Assembly: GCA_000961725.1 (NCBI GenBank)
Contig: LADS01000025.1
Location: 1-64,000 of the forward strand
Reading direction: 5' to 3'
Length of the DNA: 64,000 nucleotides
DNA from: Desulfobulbaceae bacterium BRH_c16a
Lineage (GTDB): Bacteria; Desulfobacterota; Desulfobulbia; Desulfobulbales; Desulfocapsaceae
Under the pieces are notes generated by a model. That model saw nothing but the letters and a program-made list of their open reading frames with translations, searched no databases and was not told the DNA's origin. The position numbers and the translations under genes were made by a program. Of this stretch, positions 35,716 through 45,279 are shown piece by piece; position 1 is the first letter of the stretch; each line of letters starts with the position of its first letter.

Positions 35716-36672
35716 TCAGAGTTCAACCAATATCTTACGAAGATCATGGGCAATCTCGCCGACCGATTCATAAAAGATCTCCGCATGTCCAGAGAAATGC
35801 AATAAGATATCGTTCAGAGGACCGGGCAAATATGGATAAACTTTTTTCAGGTTCATCAACTGGTTTCCGGTAACGATCGCAAAATCCTCCGGGACCAGGC
35901 CGTCTATTACTTGTCTAAGATCCGGATTATTCTTAAAATCATGGAAGAATATCGGACCTTGTCCGACGACACTCGCCAAAATTTTTCCGACCCCGAATAC
36001 ATCGGCCCCAAACGGGTTCTCGGGGAAATTGTAAGCATAGTCGAAATCTATCCATCGGAACCGCTCAACCTCGCGATCCCACAGAATATGATTCCAGTGC
36101 ACATCGCCGTGGACAAGATTGTGGTCATGGAGCAAGGTAAGTGCTTCAAAGCAGCCAAGCAGCCCGGAAAGAATATGTGGCAGTTCCCTGTGGAAATAAT
36201 CCTTGTGCGGCATGTCAAGACGGGAGATCATTTGCATCAAAGACGGCCCCTTGATAAAATCGATAACTCTGACGTTATTGCCGACTGCATCTTTTGTCCA
36301 TTTTCCTTGCATGAAGGAGGGATGAGTTCTGACCAGATCGAGAATTTCCGCCTCTTTCTCCGGGCTTCGGAAAAAGCGGACATCAAAGTCACCCAGTTTT
36401 TGCCAGAGCTCTTCAAAAAAGACCAATTTTACAATTTTGGTTTCGCCGGTCTCCAGGTTGATTGTCCGTTTGACCCAGTATTTCGGATCGTCGTCCATGC
36501 TTAAATCGGATTCTCTCTCATTTCGATTGATCAGAAACGGAGTATCCTCGAGAATGATTACATCTCCCGGCTCCAGATCCATAAATGCAGACGTGTCATG
36601 GTAAACGGTCATATTGGGGTTTATTTTCCGCCCGCCATGTTCGATGAGACTGATTATTCTATCATTTTTCAT
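35716..36672 (-). CDS. Serine/threonine-kinase-like protein
   Basis: 318 residues from ATG 36672, preceded by GAGGTGG. The N-terminus is unusual (HGGRKINPNMTVYHD and a beta-rich part). The C-terminal lobe has an aminoglycoside-kinase/Rio-like catalytic loop LVHGDVHWNHILWD, with catalytic Asp and metal Asn, and WIDFDYA in place of DFG. A canonical Gly-rich loop is not clear, although VKRTINLETGETKIVKLVF could serve. Likely phosphorylates a protein, perhaps the adjacent universal stress protein; that is inferred from the pairing. Confidence 0.7.
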   Translation of the reverse strand: MKNDRIISLIEHGGRKINPNMTVYHDTSAFMDLEPGDVIILEDTPFLINRNERESDLSMDDDPKYWVKRTINLETGETKIVKLVFFEELWQKLGDFDVRFFRSPEKEAEILDLVRTHPSFMQGKWTKDAVGNNVRVIDFIKGPSLMQMISRLDMPHKDYFHRELPHILSGLLGCFEALTLLHDHNLVHGDVHWNHILWDREVERFRWIDFDYAYNFPENPFGADVFGVGKILASVVGQGPIFFHDFKNNPDLRQVIDGLVPEDFAIVTGNQLMNLKKVYPYLPGPLNDILLHFSGHAEIFYESVGEIAHDLRKILVEL

Positions 36673-36756
36673 AATCGCCACCTCTGTCCGATCATAATTC
36701 CCACTGCAAGAAGATTTCCTGACAACAACATGATCGATTAGAATATATTCAACCAA

Positions 36757-37079
36757 GAGAAAAAATCAAGTTAGGCGTGGTACTTCGAACCGCTTCCACT
36801 TTATCGGAAACCGCAAAACCATTCCGCTTGCTGGAATGCATCTCTCGATAATATTTTGATAACTCAGGAATCATGACAGTTCTACTGTGGGGGACTGAAA
36901 AGAGTACCTCCCCTGTGGGGTGTTAGTGATAATCCACCATATCTGACGTGGAGCGTCATTCGTCAATGGATTTTTCCTCTTTATTGTGGCATGGGCTTGG
37001 TGCCGAACGTTCGACTCACTGGACCCGCGCAGTTTGCGGGGTTCCATGTGCCTGGATAGAATGTCGTGTTTTATGATAA
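36757..37079. other. Intergenic, with C/G-rich hairpin related to that after the chemoreceptor gene
   Basis: Around 36890-36930 the minus strand reads ACACCCCACAGGGGAGG then TACTCTTTTCAG, similar to 39555-39585 on the plus strand (CCCCCACAAGGGGGACTC, TTTTCAGC). The chemoreceptor unit is thus flanked by inverted copies of a short terminator-like sequence. Confidence 0.5.
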
Positions 37080-37177
37080 CCATCTAAAATTTGTACAGAT
37101 AGGCTGCACAATCGTGTGGATATCTGCCAACTTTCTATACAATGAACTTTTTTTGGGGTTGCCGTAAATTGCAATTA

Positions 37178-37192
37178 ATCCTTCGTAAGGAT
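37178..37192. promoter_or_regulatory. Palindromic activator site (copy 2)
   Basis: ATCCTTCGTAAGGAT, identical to 31945-31959, with the same distance to the promoter. Confidence 0.6.
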
Positions 37193-37240
37193 CTGTAATA
37201 CTGTTGCTTAGCAAACTGTACACAGTGCTAATCTCAAATC

Positions 37241-37256
37241 TGGCACATCATATGCA
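37241..37256 (+). promoter_or_regulatory. Sigma-54 promoter candidate for the chemoreceptor gene
   Basis: TGGCACATCATATGCA: full TGGCAC at -24 and GC at -12 with N10 spacing. Gives a leader of about 215 nt to the TTG start; no known riboswitch was recognised in it. Confidence 0.65.
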
Positions 37257-37470
37257 GAGTCTTGGTAATCTGAGGAAGCAGAAGATGTGCAATGTGATAA
37301 AGAGAAAAAGACATAATAACAAGCAGGTAAATAAGGGTTAATTCAATGCATGTACGGTTGCGAAATATATTATTTGTTCTTATTGCGGCAGCAATTTCAT
37401 CAAGGGATGAAATATATGATGGTACTCCCTGCCGTTTGAGTTCTTTGTTCTTTGCAATAGAGGTTTCCCC

Positions 37471-39525
37471 TTGTTGAATAAATTATCTGACATCCAGTTT
37501 ACTACCAAGCTCTTTATTTCGATGGTCTTCATCACTTTCACCTCCATCCTGATCACCTCCGGTAACTCCGTCAGGATGGCCGACAACGGGTTGTATTCTC
37601 TCGGCGAAGGGGCAATCAAGGATATCCACCAGGCAGTATATAACTCTCTGCTCATGTATGACCGGAACGTGCGGAAAAAGCTGGATGGCGATCTGGTCCT
37701 CTTCCAGAAGGAGCTGCAAACCAAGGGTGGATTGCTGCTCGACACCGGCAAGATGCGGGAGGAAAAACTGGTCAATCAGGTGACCAAAGAGGCAATGACC
37801 AAGCAAATCCCGCAGATGCAGGCCGGAATCGGCTACATCAACGGCTCTTTTGATATCGTCGACAAAATTGCAGCCATCTCCGGTTCCTCGGCAACCGTCT
37901 TCCAACTGGTAGACGACAAGCTCTTACGTATCTCCACCACCGTGAAAAACCTCGATGGCCAGCGGGCGGTCGGCACCTATATTCCGGCCGACAGCCCAGT
38001 ATACAAGGCGATCATAAGTGGTCAAACTTTTCGGGGCAAAGCATTTGTTGTCAATGATTGGTACCTTACAACCTATTCCCCCATACTCGACATAGACGGA
38101 AAGATTATCGGCGCACTCTATGTCGGCCAGCTTATGCTGAATCCCGAGGTTCGCCAGTTCATCTCACAAACCAAAATCGGTCCGGGCTATTTTTTTGTCT
38201 ATGCCGAGAAAGGCGAACTCCTCATCCACCCGACACTTGACTCAAATTCGAACATTTTTCAGATGATACCCGAGTTCAATAATCGGGATGAAGGGTTTAT
38301 CTCCTACGACTGGAAGGGACAGGACAAGATCTCCTATGTTAAAAGTCTCAAGGATTGGGGAATCTTTGTCGCAGTTGGAATGAACAAAAAGGATATTATC
38401 GGCGGACTCGATACTAAAATGCTGCAGAACAGTCTGCTGGTAGGGCTCATTGTCATTGCTGCCGGCATCTTGGTCACCATTTTCCTCGTCCGCTCAATCA
38501 ATAAACCCTTAAAGGAACTGGCGGAGAAAAGTGTCAAGGTGGGAGAAGGCGATTATACCATCCGTTTTTCCTCCGGCAACAAAGACGCCATCGGTCAGCT
38601 TACCAATTCCCTCGGGACCATGCTGGCCAAGTCCAAGGAAATGCTCGAAGATATCATTAAATCGGCACAGACTTTGGCCACCGCTTCGAGCCAGCTGACG
38701 TCCATCTCCGAGCAGATGGTAGCCAACGCCGATTCGACCACGGCAATTGCCGATGACGCCGCCAAAAACGCCTCGGAGGTATCCGACAATATGAATTCGG
38801 TGTCGGCGGCAATGGAGGAATCGACGGTCAATCTGGATATGATTGCCTCGGCTTCGGAAGAGATGGGCACGACCATCAAGGAAATCGCCGAGAACAGCGC
38901 CAGAGCCAGGGTTACGACCGAAGAGGCGGTAATCAGCGCCGCAAATTCGCACAAAGGGGTCCAGGAACTCGGGGCAGCCGCCAGGTCAATCGGCACAGTT
39001 ACCGAGGCTATCACCGAAATCTCCGAACAGACCAATCTACTTGCCCTGAATGCAACCATCGAGGCGGCAAGAGCAGGCGAGGCAGGAAAAGGTTTTGCCG
39101 TAGTCGCCAATGAGATTAAGGAGCTGGCCAAGGAAACCGCTGCCGCAACCGGCAAGATTAAAGCGGCGATCGAGGCGATTCAGAAGCAGACCGGGGCTAC
39201 CGTCAAGGATATCGAATCGATCACTACGGTTATTAACGATGTGAACGATATCGTCTCAACCATCGTCACCGCCGTAGAGGAACAGGCCATCACCACCAAT
39301 GAGATTGTCAATAACGTGGCTCAGGCCTCGCAGGGTATCACCGAAATTAACCAGAATGTGGCGAGCAGCTGTCAGATGACCACCAGCATGTCAGAGGGGG
39401 TCGAACAGGTGAAGGAAAGATCTATTGAAGTAAAAGATAACAGTCAGCAGATCAGGATTTCGGCGGACGACTTGGCGAAGATGTCGGAAAAACTGAGCTT
39501 GCTGGTATCGAGGTTCAAGATTTAA
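37471..39525 (+). CDS. Methyl-accepting chemotaxis protein with Cache sensor
   Basis: 684 residues. Start is a TTG with AGAGG seven bases upstream; in-frame stops lie just before, so no ATG alternative exists. Helix at 10-32, a large periplasmic Cache_3/Cache_2-type domain ([31 protein letters not shown]), second helix about 325-348, HAMP, then the cytoplasmic rod with the conserved tip [20 protein letters not shown] and [20 protein letters not shown]. No C-terminal CheR tether pentapeptide (ends SRFKI). Binds a small molecule and steers CheA. Confidence 0.93.
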   Translation: MLNKLSDIQFTTKLFISMVFITFTSILITSGNSVRMADNGLYSLGEGAIKDIHQAVYNSLLMYDRNVRKKLDGDLVLFQKELQTKGGLLLDTGKMREEKLVNQVTKEAMTKQIPQMQAGIGYINGSFDIVDKIAAISGSSATVFQLVDDKLLRISTTVKNLDGQRAVGTYIPADSPVYKAIISGQTFRGKAFVVNDWYLTTYSPILDIDGKIIGALYVGQLMLNPEVRQFISQTKIGPGYFFVYAEKGELLIHPTLDSNSNIFQMIPEFNNRDEGFISYDWKGQDKISYVKSLKDWGIFVAVGMNKKDIIGGLDTKMLQNSLLVGLIVIAAGILVTIFLVRSINKPLKELAEKSVKVGEGDYTIRFSSGNKDAIGQLTNSLGTMLAKSKEMLEDIIKSAQTLATASSQLTSISEQMVANADSTTAIADDAAKNASEVSDNMNSVSAAMEESTVNLDMIASASEEMGTTIKEIAENSARARVTTEEAVISAANSHKGVQELGAAARSIGTVTEAITEISEQTNLLALNATIEAARAGEAGKGFAVVANEIKELAKETAAATGKIKAAIEAIQKQTGATVKDIESITTVINDVNDIVSTIVTAVEEQAITTNEIVNNVAQASQGITEINQNVASSCQMTTSMSEGVEQVKERSIEVKDNSQQIRISADDLAKMSEKLSLLVSRFKI

Positions 39526-39558
39526 GCAATACACAGTACTTACCCTTTCATGTCTAAT

Positions 39559-39580
39559 CCCCCACAAGGGGGACTCTTTT
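39559..39580 (+). terminator. Terminator after the chemoreceptor gene
   Basis: CCCCC-ACAA-GGGGG followed by ACTCTTTT. Confidence 0.65.
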
Positions 39581-39637
39581 CAGCACCCCTTGAGGGATGA
39601 AAAACAAGAAATGAATTTCTAAGGCACTAAGGCCCTT

Positions 39638-39677
39638 GTTTTCCATGCTGCCGAATTCAATCGGCAGCATGGAAAAC
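39638..39677. terminator. 17-bp perfect stem between convergent genes
   Basis: GTTTTCCATGCTGCCGA, loop ATTCAA, exact inverse. Lies between the chemoreceptor and the second sigma-54 regulator gene and could stop transcription from both sides. Confidence 0.7.
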
Positions 39678-39706
39678 GCCCTGTTGTTTCACCTTCAAGC
39701 AATTGC

Positions 39707-41083
39707 TCAATCAATTCCATATTCCTTTAATTTTTTATAAAGGGTCTTACGGTTAATTCCAAGGCTTCTGGCTGTTTCGCTTTTATTGCCGCTGTTGTCT
39801 TCGAGTGTGGCTAAAATCGCCTCCCTTTCAATCTCGTCAAGGGGGCGGTGGGTTGTAGCCGGTGGCGACGCTTCCACCCAGTCGCTCTTCTCGGCATAGG
39901 CTTCCGTAATGGTGGCAGGCAGCTCTTTCTCGGTGATATGCTCGTCCAAGAGGAGAATCACGGCCCGTTCGATCGTGTTTTCGAGTTCCCTGACATTGCC
40001 GGGCCATGCATGTTTCAGCAGCATGTCCATGGCGAGCGGAGAAAAGCCCTTGGTCCGCTTGTGGTTTTTGTTGGCATATTTTGTGAGGAAATGCTGGGCG
40101 AGCAGCGGAATATCATCCTGCCGCTCGCACAGGGGAGGGATGCGGAGAGCGACGACATTCAACCGGTAGAAAAGATCTTCGCGAAATTTTCCGCCTTTAA
40201 CCTCCTCCTCCAGATTTCGATTGGTTGCGGCCAGAATCCGCACATCCAGGCTTAATGTCTCTTCTCCGCCCACCCGCTGAATTTCTCGTTCCTGAATCAC
40301 CCGCAGCAATTTGGCTTGCATGGCCGCGGAGGTTTCGCCGATTTCATCCAGAAAAATGGTCCCCGTATCGGCCAGCATGAAGCGTCCCTCACGGCGCCTG
40401 TCGGCCCCGGTGAACGCGCCTTTCTCATGGCCGAAGAGTTCCGATTCCAGTAGGGTTTCGGTAAGAGCTGCACAGTTGACCACCACCAGCGGCCGGTCCT
40501 TGCGCCGGCTGTTGTGATGGATGGATTTGGCGATCAACTCTTTTCCCGTTCCGCTTTTCCCGGTGATCAAGACGGTTGCCTCGGAGGGCACGATCATGGC
40601 CAGCATTTCGACCAATTCCTGCATCGGTCTGCTCTTTCCGATAATATTTTTCAAGTCGTAATCGGCGCCCATCCTGGATTTCAAGGTTGCATTTTCGGCT
40701 TTCAGGCCGGAATGCTCCAAGGCGCGTGCCAGACTGATTTTAAGCACTTCGAAGTCCAGGGGTTTGGTCAAATAGTCGTAGGCCCCCGCCTTGAGCGCCT
40801 CGACGGCCGAATCGACCGATGAATAGGCCGTCATGATGAGAATCGGAATGGCGGGGTTGTATTGTTTGATGCGCCGGAGGGCCTCGATGCCGTTCATTTC
40901 GGTCATCCGGACATCCATCAGGATCAAAGCGAACGGTCTTTTTTTGACATGTTCAACCGCCATGCCGCCATCATCGGCCACAGACACCTGGTAGCCCCAG
41001 CTTCCGACGATGGTTTTGAGGATCTTTAAATGGTTCGGGTCGTCGTCGACGATAAGAATGTGCGAGGGCTTGTGCATAATCAT
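39707..41083 (-). CDS. zraR-like: Sigma-54-dependent response regulator, second ZraR-type
   Basis: 458 residues: receiver with DDD and acceptor Asp in ALILMDVRMTEMNG, Lys in YLTKPLDF; AAA+ with GKSGTGKEL and GAFTGADRRREG; Fis-type end KSETARSLGINRKTLYKKLK. Overlaps the upstream kinase gene by 4 bp (ATGA). Divergent from a ZraP-like gene that has a sigma-54-like promoter, the arrangement of the E. coli zraP-zraSR locus. It differs clearly from the regulator at 2581, so it is a distinct paralogue, not a recent copy. Confidence 0.95.
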   Translation of the reverse strand: MIMHKPSHILIVDDDPNHLKILKTIVGSWGYQVSVADDGGMAVEHVKKRPFALILMDVRMTEMNGIEALRRIKQYNPAIPILIMTAYSSVDSAVEALKAGAYDYLTKPLDFEVLKISLARALEHSGLKAENATLKSRMGADYDLKNIIGKSRPMQELVEMLAMIVPSEATVLITGKSGTGKELIAKSIHHNSRRKDRPLVVVNCAALTETLLESELFGHEKGAFTGADRRREGRFMLADTGTIFLDEIGETSAAMQAKLLRVIQEREIQRVGGEETLSLDVRILAATNRNLEEEVKGGKFREDLFYRLNVVALRIPPLCERQDDIPLLAQHFLTKYANKNHKRTKGFSPLAMDMLLKHAWPGNVRELENTIERAVILLLDEHITEKELPATITEAYAEKSDWVEASPPATTHRPLDEIEREAILATLEDNSGNKSETARSLGINRKTLYKKLKEYGID

Positions 41084-42852
41084 GAGAGTCTCAATGTATT
41101 GGTTTCGAAAGGCAGGATAATGGAAACTACAGTGCCTTGGCCGATGGTGCTGCGAACGTTTACCTGTCCCCTATGGGCTTCGATAATCTTGTGAACAATC
41201 GCCAGCCCCAGTCCGGTTCCCTTCGTCTTGGTGGTAAAATAGGGGTCGAATACTTTGGTCAAATCCTCGGCGGCTATCCCCGCGCCGCTGTCCTTGATGT
41301 CGATTGCAAAGCTGCCGTCATCCTTGATGAGACTGCCGATTGTCAGCTGGCCGCCGTTTGCCATGGCTTGTAAGCCATTGAGATATATGTTGAGAAAACA
41401 CTGGGTCAGCCGGTCAGGATCGACCATCGCCACCTCGGCATCTGGGGTGAGGTTGAGGTGAATTCGGATGTTTTTGGCAGTTGCTTCCTGTTTTACCAGG
41501 CGGGCCGAATGTTCCAGGAGTTCATTCAGATTCGACGGCTTCAGGTTTAATTCCGCAGGTCTTGCAAATTCCAGCAGTTGGGTGATAACCCGATCCAAAC
41601 GGTCGACCTCCTCGATCATCACTTCAGCCAGTTCCTTATCCTCGCTGCCGCGGGCGAATGTGCTCCTGTAATAGGAGGCGATGCCCTTGATGGAACTCAA
41701 CGGGTTGCGAATCTCATGGGCTACGCCGGCGGCAAGACCGCCGATCGCCGCCAGTTTTTCCTTGCGGCGGACTTCATTCTCCAACCGGCGGATCTCACCC
41801 AGGTCCCGGATAATTAACACTTGGCCGACAAATTGCCCTTCTTCATTGACGATGCTCGATGCGCTGATGCTGACCGGGACGATCTTATTCTCGGTGAATT
41901 CACACTCCATTTCTTCTTCGGATATCGACTCGCCACGATCCAGATATTCTCTTAACCCACAAAAATTCGCCGGCATAATGCTCTCGGGCTCATTCCCCCG
42001 GGCCTGCATCAGATCGAGTCCGGTGATACGCTCAGCGGCCTTGTTGTAGAGGGCTATTTTCCCGTCTTTATCCGTCGCGACCAGCCCTACGGGAAGGCTC
42101 GTGACAACCTGCGCGGCGATGGCACTGGTGTCCTGAAGCGACCTTTGGGTCGTACGGTAACTTTGCAGCCAAAACAGGGAAATAAATCCGGCACCTCCCA
42201 AGAGAACCAAGATGCCTGAAATGATCGCGGTATTGCGAATATCCTCTTTCCCGGCATCCTGAAAGGGCTTGGGATCCAAACCCACCAGTATGACTTGCTC
42301 GCCGGCCCTTTGTCCCCGGGGGGAACACCAGTCGTTGTCCGGTGTCATCATGCCTCCCTGGCCGTGGCCGTCATCATCACGGTCGGCTAGCACGCTGAAA
42401 GCTCTGGAAACTTCAAACGACTGCTGGTTATGGGCAATATCCTTGAGCTGCCAGCTGCTTGTTGCCGCCGGCCGAGAACCGGTCGCCAGGAGACCGGGGT
42501 CCATCCGGGTGCCAATCAGTCCCCGATCGCTACCGGCCAGGACAAGGCCATCGCGATGTATCACTGTAATATAAAGTACCCCGGGCAGCCGGGCGGTCTC
42601 TTCGATCAAGGTCTGGACCTGCCGGCCACCCCACATCATGCCCATCATTCCGGTTCGGGCTCCGGCTTCTATCGCCATAACAATGACCGCGCCTTTTTCG
42701 GTTAAGATCCGGGACATGTATTGTTTTTCGCGGCTGTAATTTTGTGATGCAAGCACCACCACGACAATCAGCAGGATGACCACCGATCCGATGATAATCC
42801 AAGGCGATGGATGCAAGCCCCATCGGCCTTCGTGCTTTTGTTTTGGAATCAT
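41080..42852 (-). CDS. zraS-like: Membrane sensor histidine kinase, second ZraS-type
   Basis: 590 residues, ribosome site GGAGGTG. Helices at about 15-38 and 210-230 enclose a periplasmic region with a Gly/Met/Asp/His-rich insert near residues 155-175 (DRDDDGHGQGGMMTPDND), a plausible metal site. PAS domain (LPVGLVATDKDGKIALYN), H-box GVAHEIRNPLSSIKG, ATPase motifs LNGLQAMAN, DSGAGI, TKTKGTGLGLAIV. By synteny with ZraS it probably senses metal or envelope stress. Confidence 0.93.
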   Translation of the reverse strand: MIPKQKHEGRWGLHPSPWIIIGSVVILLIVVVVLASQNYSREKQYMSRILTEKGAVIVMAIEAGARTGMMGMMWGGRQVQTLIEETARLPGVLYITVIHRDGLVLAGSDRGLIGTRMDPGLLATGSRPAATSSWQLKDIAHNQQSFEVSRAFSVLADRDDDGHGQGGMMTPDNDWCSPRGQRAGEQVILVGLDPKPFQDAGKEDIRNTAIISGILVLLGGAGFISLFWLQSYRTTQRSLQDTSAIAAQVVTSLPVGLVATDKDGKIALYNKAAERITGLDLMQARGNEPESIMPANFCGLREYLDRGESISEEEMECEFTENKIVPVSISASSIVNEEGQFVGQVLIIRDLGEIRRLENEVRRKEKLAAIGGLAAGVAHEIRNPLSSIKGIASYYRSTFARGSEDKELAEVMIEEVDRLDRVITQLLEFARPAELNLKPSNLNELLEHSARLVKQEATAKNIRIHLNLTPDAEVAMVDPDRLTQCFLNIYLNGLQAMANGGQLTIGSLIKDDGSFAIDIKDSGAGIAAEDLTKVFDPYFTTKTKGTGLGLAIVHKIIEAHRGQVNVRSTIGQGTVVSIILPFETNTLRLS

Positions 42853-43041
42853 GACACCTCCAGGGAAATTATTGATGATCGTACCATACTAACGAGTGTG
42901 TAATATGTAAACATCTCGCCCCGTCTTAATCGGAAAAATGGGGCCAAAATACCCAGTCGGCGATCCAATATATTATGCTATTGAAAGATCGTTCAAGTTA
43001 AACATCGTAATATCAATTGATTAGTTAGTGTTTAGGACATG

Positions 43042-43057
43042 TGGCACGAATCTTGGA
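43042..43057 (+). promoter_or_regulatory. Sigma-54 promoter candidate for the ZraP-like gene
   Basis: TGGCACGAATCTTGGA matches TGGCACG-N4-TTGCW except G for C at the -12 position. About 90 bp before the start codon. The AT-rich region 42853-43041 would hold activator sites and the kinase promoter. Confidence 0.6.
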
Positions 43058-43148
43058 ATAAATATGCCAACAGCAACCATGGTGCTTTGAATATTGAAGG
43101 TAAAAAATGAATGCGCGAGACGCAAACAACACAAAGGAGATAAAAATC

Positions 43149-43523
43149 ATGAAAAAATCGATTCTTCTCATCGCTGCGGCGGTATCCCTTGCTCTGATCG
43201 GCACACAGGCCTTTGCCAACTATTGGGATGGGTACCGGGGAGGCCATATGGGTCCGATGGCAATGGCCAATGGCGGCGACTACCAGGGCTTTTATGAAAA
43301 AACAGCCCAGCTCCGCCAGGATCTTGCCGCTAAACGGGGAGAGTACAGCGCGCTGTTGGCTGCAACCAATCTGGATCCTCAGCGCGCCGCCGACCTGAGC
43401 CGGGAAATTACCATCCTGAACGATCAGTTGAGCGCCCAGGCCGCTTCCTTTAATCTGCCGGCGTCAAACTCCGGATACTATGGTCATATGAACGGATATG
43501 GCATGATGGCCGGATGTTGGTAG
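43149..43523 (+). CDS. zraP-like: ZraP/CpxP-like periplasmic protein
   Basis: 124 residues from ATG 43149 (AAGGAG). Signal peptide ends TQAFA. Mature part: NYWDGYRGGHMGPMAMANGG, then the LTxxQ-like helical core (YEKTAQLRQDLAAKRGEYSA, LDPQRAADLSREITILNDQL), and a metal-ligand-rich tail GYYGHMNGYGMMAGCW. ZraP proteins are zinc-binding periplasmic chaperones that feed back on ZraS. The N- and C-terminal His/Met/Cys clusters fit that role. Confidence 0.85.
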   Translation: MKKSILLIAAAVSLALIGTQAFANYWDGYRGGHMGPMAMANGGDYQGFYEKTAQLRQDLAAKRGEYSALLAATNLDPQRAADLSREITILNDQLSAQAASFNLPASNSGYYGHMNGYGMMAGCW

Positions 43524-43540
43524 AAAACAACGAAGAGGTA

Positions 43541-43567
43541 AGACGACTGGATTGTCTCCGGTCGTCT
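43541..43567 (+). other. Hairpin between ZraP-like and SHOCT genes
   Basis: AGACGACTGGA and TCCGGTCGTCT pair with one G-T; no T-run. Possibly a transcript-trimming element between the two genes. Confidence 0.5.
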
Positions 43568-43599
43568 CCTCAATAAATCAAGAGAGGGGAGTATCGATT

Positions 43600-43980
43600 A
43601 TGTGGGGTTGCGACTTTTTACCTTTTTCAGGCGGATGGGGAGGCGGTATTTTTCCGGGTGGAGTTTTTTCGATGCTGTTATGGCTCCTGATTGTTGCAAC
43701 GACAATCTATGTCGCGATCCGGATTTTCAGTTCTCACTCACGCAATTCAGTTACATCATCCCAGGACCGTAGCGATTCCTTGCAAATCTTAAAGGTGCGA
43801 TTTGCCAAGGGGGAGATATCCCAGGAAGAGTTCGTTAAAATGAAACAGGTTCTTTCACAATCAGGGGTCGTCTCAGAAAGCGGAAAAAATCGTACGCTAA
43901 GACCCAATCAACGGTCGGAGCGGCCTGAACCTCCCCTCGCCGATCTTGGCGCTACTACGCCAGAGGTAATCGTCAGTTAG
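43600..43980 (+). CDS. SHOCT-domain membrane protein with a transposon-derived C-terminus
   Basis: 126 residues from ATG 43600 (GAGAGGGGAG upstream). An N-terminal Gly-rich piece, a membrane helix ([19 protein letters not shown]), and a SHOCT domain [20 protein letters not shown]. From GVVSES onward (about residue 87) the residues are read through the Tn3-type end at 43864-43901 and into the transposon, so the native tail is lost. The SHOCT core is retained, so the protein may still work. Confidence 0.75.
   Translation: MWGCDFLPFSGGWGGGIFPGGVFSMLLWLLIVATTIYVAIRIFSSHSRNSVTSSQDRSDSLQILKVRFAKGEISQEEFVKMKQVLSQSGVVSESGKNRTLRPNQRSERPEPPLADLGATTPEVIVS
43864..43901 (+). repeat. Tn3-family terminal inverted repeat (copy 3)
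   Basis: GGGGTCGTCTCAGAAAGCGG then AAAAAATCGTACGCTAAG. The transposase stop codon (minus strand, 43897-43899) lies inside the repeat, as is usual for this family. Confidence 0.85.
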
Positions 43981-44356
43981 ATTGATGTGTTCCCAGCCCA
44001 GCGGTGACAGATATTGTAACAGCGCGTTATTGACGGTCTGTCCATGGCTACGTAGTGAGCTGATGGCACGCTCCAGATAAACGGTGTTCCATAGCACAAT
44101 AGCCGCCGTTACCAGATTGAGGCCGCTGGCCCGGTAGCGCTACTGCTCGAAACTGCGATCGCGGATTTCGCCCAGACGGTTGAAGAACACCGAGCGAGCC
44201 AGCGCATTTCGCGCTTCACTTTTGTTAAGTCCGGCTTGGACGCGGCGACGCAACTCGACGCTTTGCAGCCAATCCAAGATGAACAGCGTACGTTCGATGC
44301 GTCCCAACTCCCGTAGTGCAACTGCCAGCCGTTTTGATGCGGATAGCTGCCTAGTG
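43897..44356 (-). pseudogene. tnpA: Tn3-family transposase, C-terminal part
   Basis: Minus-strand reading gives [68 protein letters not shown] and [21 protein letters not shown] stop (TAG after SFEQ) and at least one frameshift near 44340 inactivate it. The N-terminal 700 or so residues are missing and the break coincides with an IS630 relic. Confidence 0.85.
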
Positions 44357-44361
44357 TCTCG

Positions 44362-45279
44362 TCAACCATCAAGTGTCGGATAAAGACGCAATAATTTTAT
44401 CCGAGCATTGTCATTTGTAAAATACCAATTCACTTTGGCATTTTTGTTGTTTCTGTGTTCCTGCCACGCACTTGCTTCTTTCCTGACTATTTCGATGTCA
44501 TCAATTCTTCTGTTCAAACATTGACCCGCGAGGACGTTCAATTCTATCCGGCCATATTAAGCCAACTGCCGTGTTTCGGGGTATTCACAAATTCGAAACG
44601 GTCCCATAATGTTTTTTCTTTTTCAGGCGGAAGCTTTCATATATAGCGCTCCGGGTTCATGCGTGTTCAGATTGTCCATCATCAGGGTTATCTTCTCTGC
44701 TTCTTGATATCTCTCTGCTATCTTTTCCAAGAAAATCGCCCAATCTCTTTTGGTTTTTCTTTCAGTGATCATCACCATGCGTTTCCCCGATAGTGGTTCA
44801 CAAGAAAGGAAAATATTGCAAACACCATGACGGACATACTCGAAATCATGCCTGGCCGGTTACCCTTTTGATGCTGGAATCGGAACTTTTGTTTCTCCAA
44901 TCAATTGTTTTGGCGACTCGTCCATACACACTACAGGATGGCGAAGATCGTGAGGTCATTTGTAAACATCGAGCACTTTTTCCATATTAGCAACAAAACT
45001 GCCATTGTGTTCCGGAGGGCTCAACCACCCTTTTTGCTGCCAAGGTTTGAAGCCCTCTTCACCAAACCGTTTTTTTACTCGGTCAATTTTCTTCATACTG
45101 ATATTCAAAACCTTGGCAATCTCTTCATTCGTTGAACGATTGGTTTGAAAATCACAAGCATCACAACAAAGCAAAATCAATGCGTTGAGAATTTTTTGTG
45201 TTTTGTGCTCCCCTTTCGAGACAAGTGCACTCAATAGTTCACGTTCTTCTTCGGTGAGTGTTACAATGTATTTGTTCAT
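44362..45279 (-). pseudogene. IS630-family transposase relic
   Basis: The first 107 residues (44956-45279) are intact: LTEEERELLSALVSKGEHKT, a helix-turn-helix NEEIAKVLNISMKKIDRVKK and RFGEEGFKPW. The remainder is recognisable only across frameshifts: IFLSCEPLSGKRMVMITERK, LDNLNTHEPGAIYESF-like and EASAWQEHRNNKNAKVNWYF ending YPTLDG. It lies where the Tn3 transposase breaks off, so it probably inserted into tnpA. Confidence 0.8.

Larger units (their letters stand above)
37080..37265 (+). repeat. ~190-bp promoter repeat, copy 2
   Basis: Partner of 31850-32035; conserves the palindrome and the promoter boxes while intervening bases vary. Confidence 0.85.

Noticed and set aside
37257..37470. 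c-di-GMP riboswitch in the long chemoreceptor leader
   Set aside because: No GEMM core sequence or paired architecture was recognised.
44098..44372. 87-residue minus-strand frame as a new gene
   Set aside because: Out-of-frame reading of a decayed Tn3 transposase.
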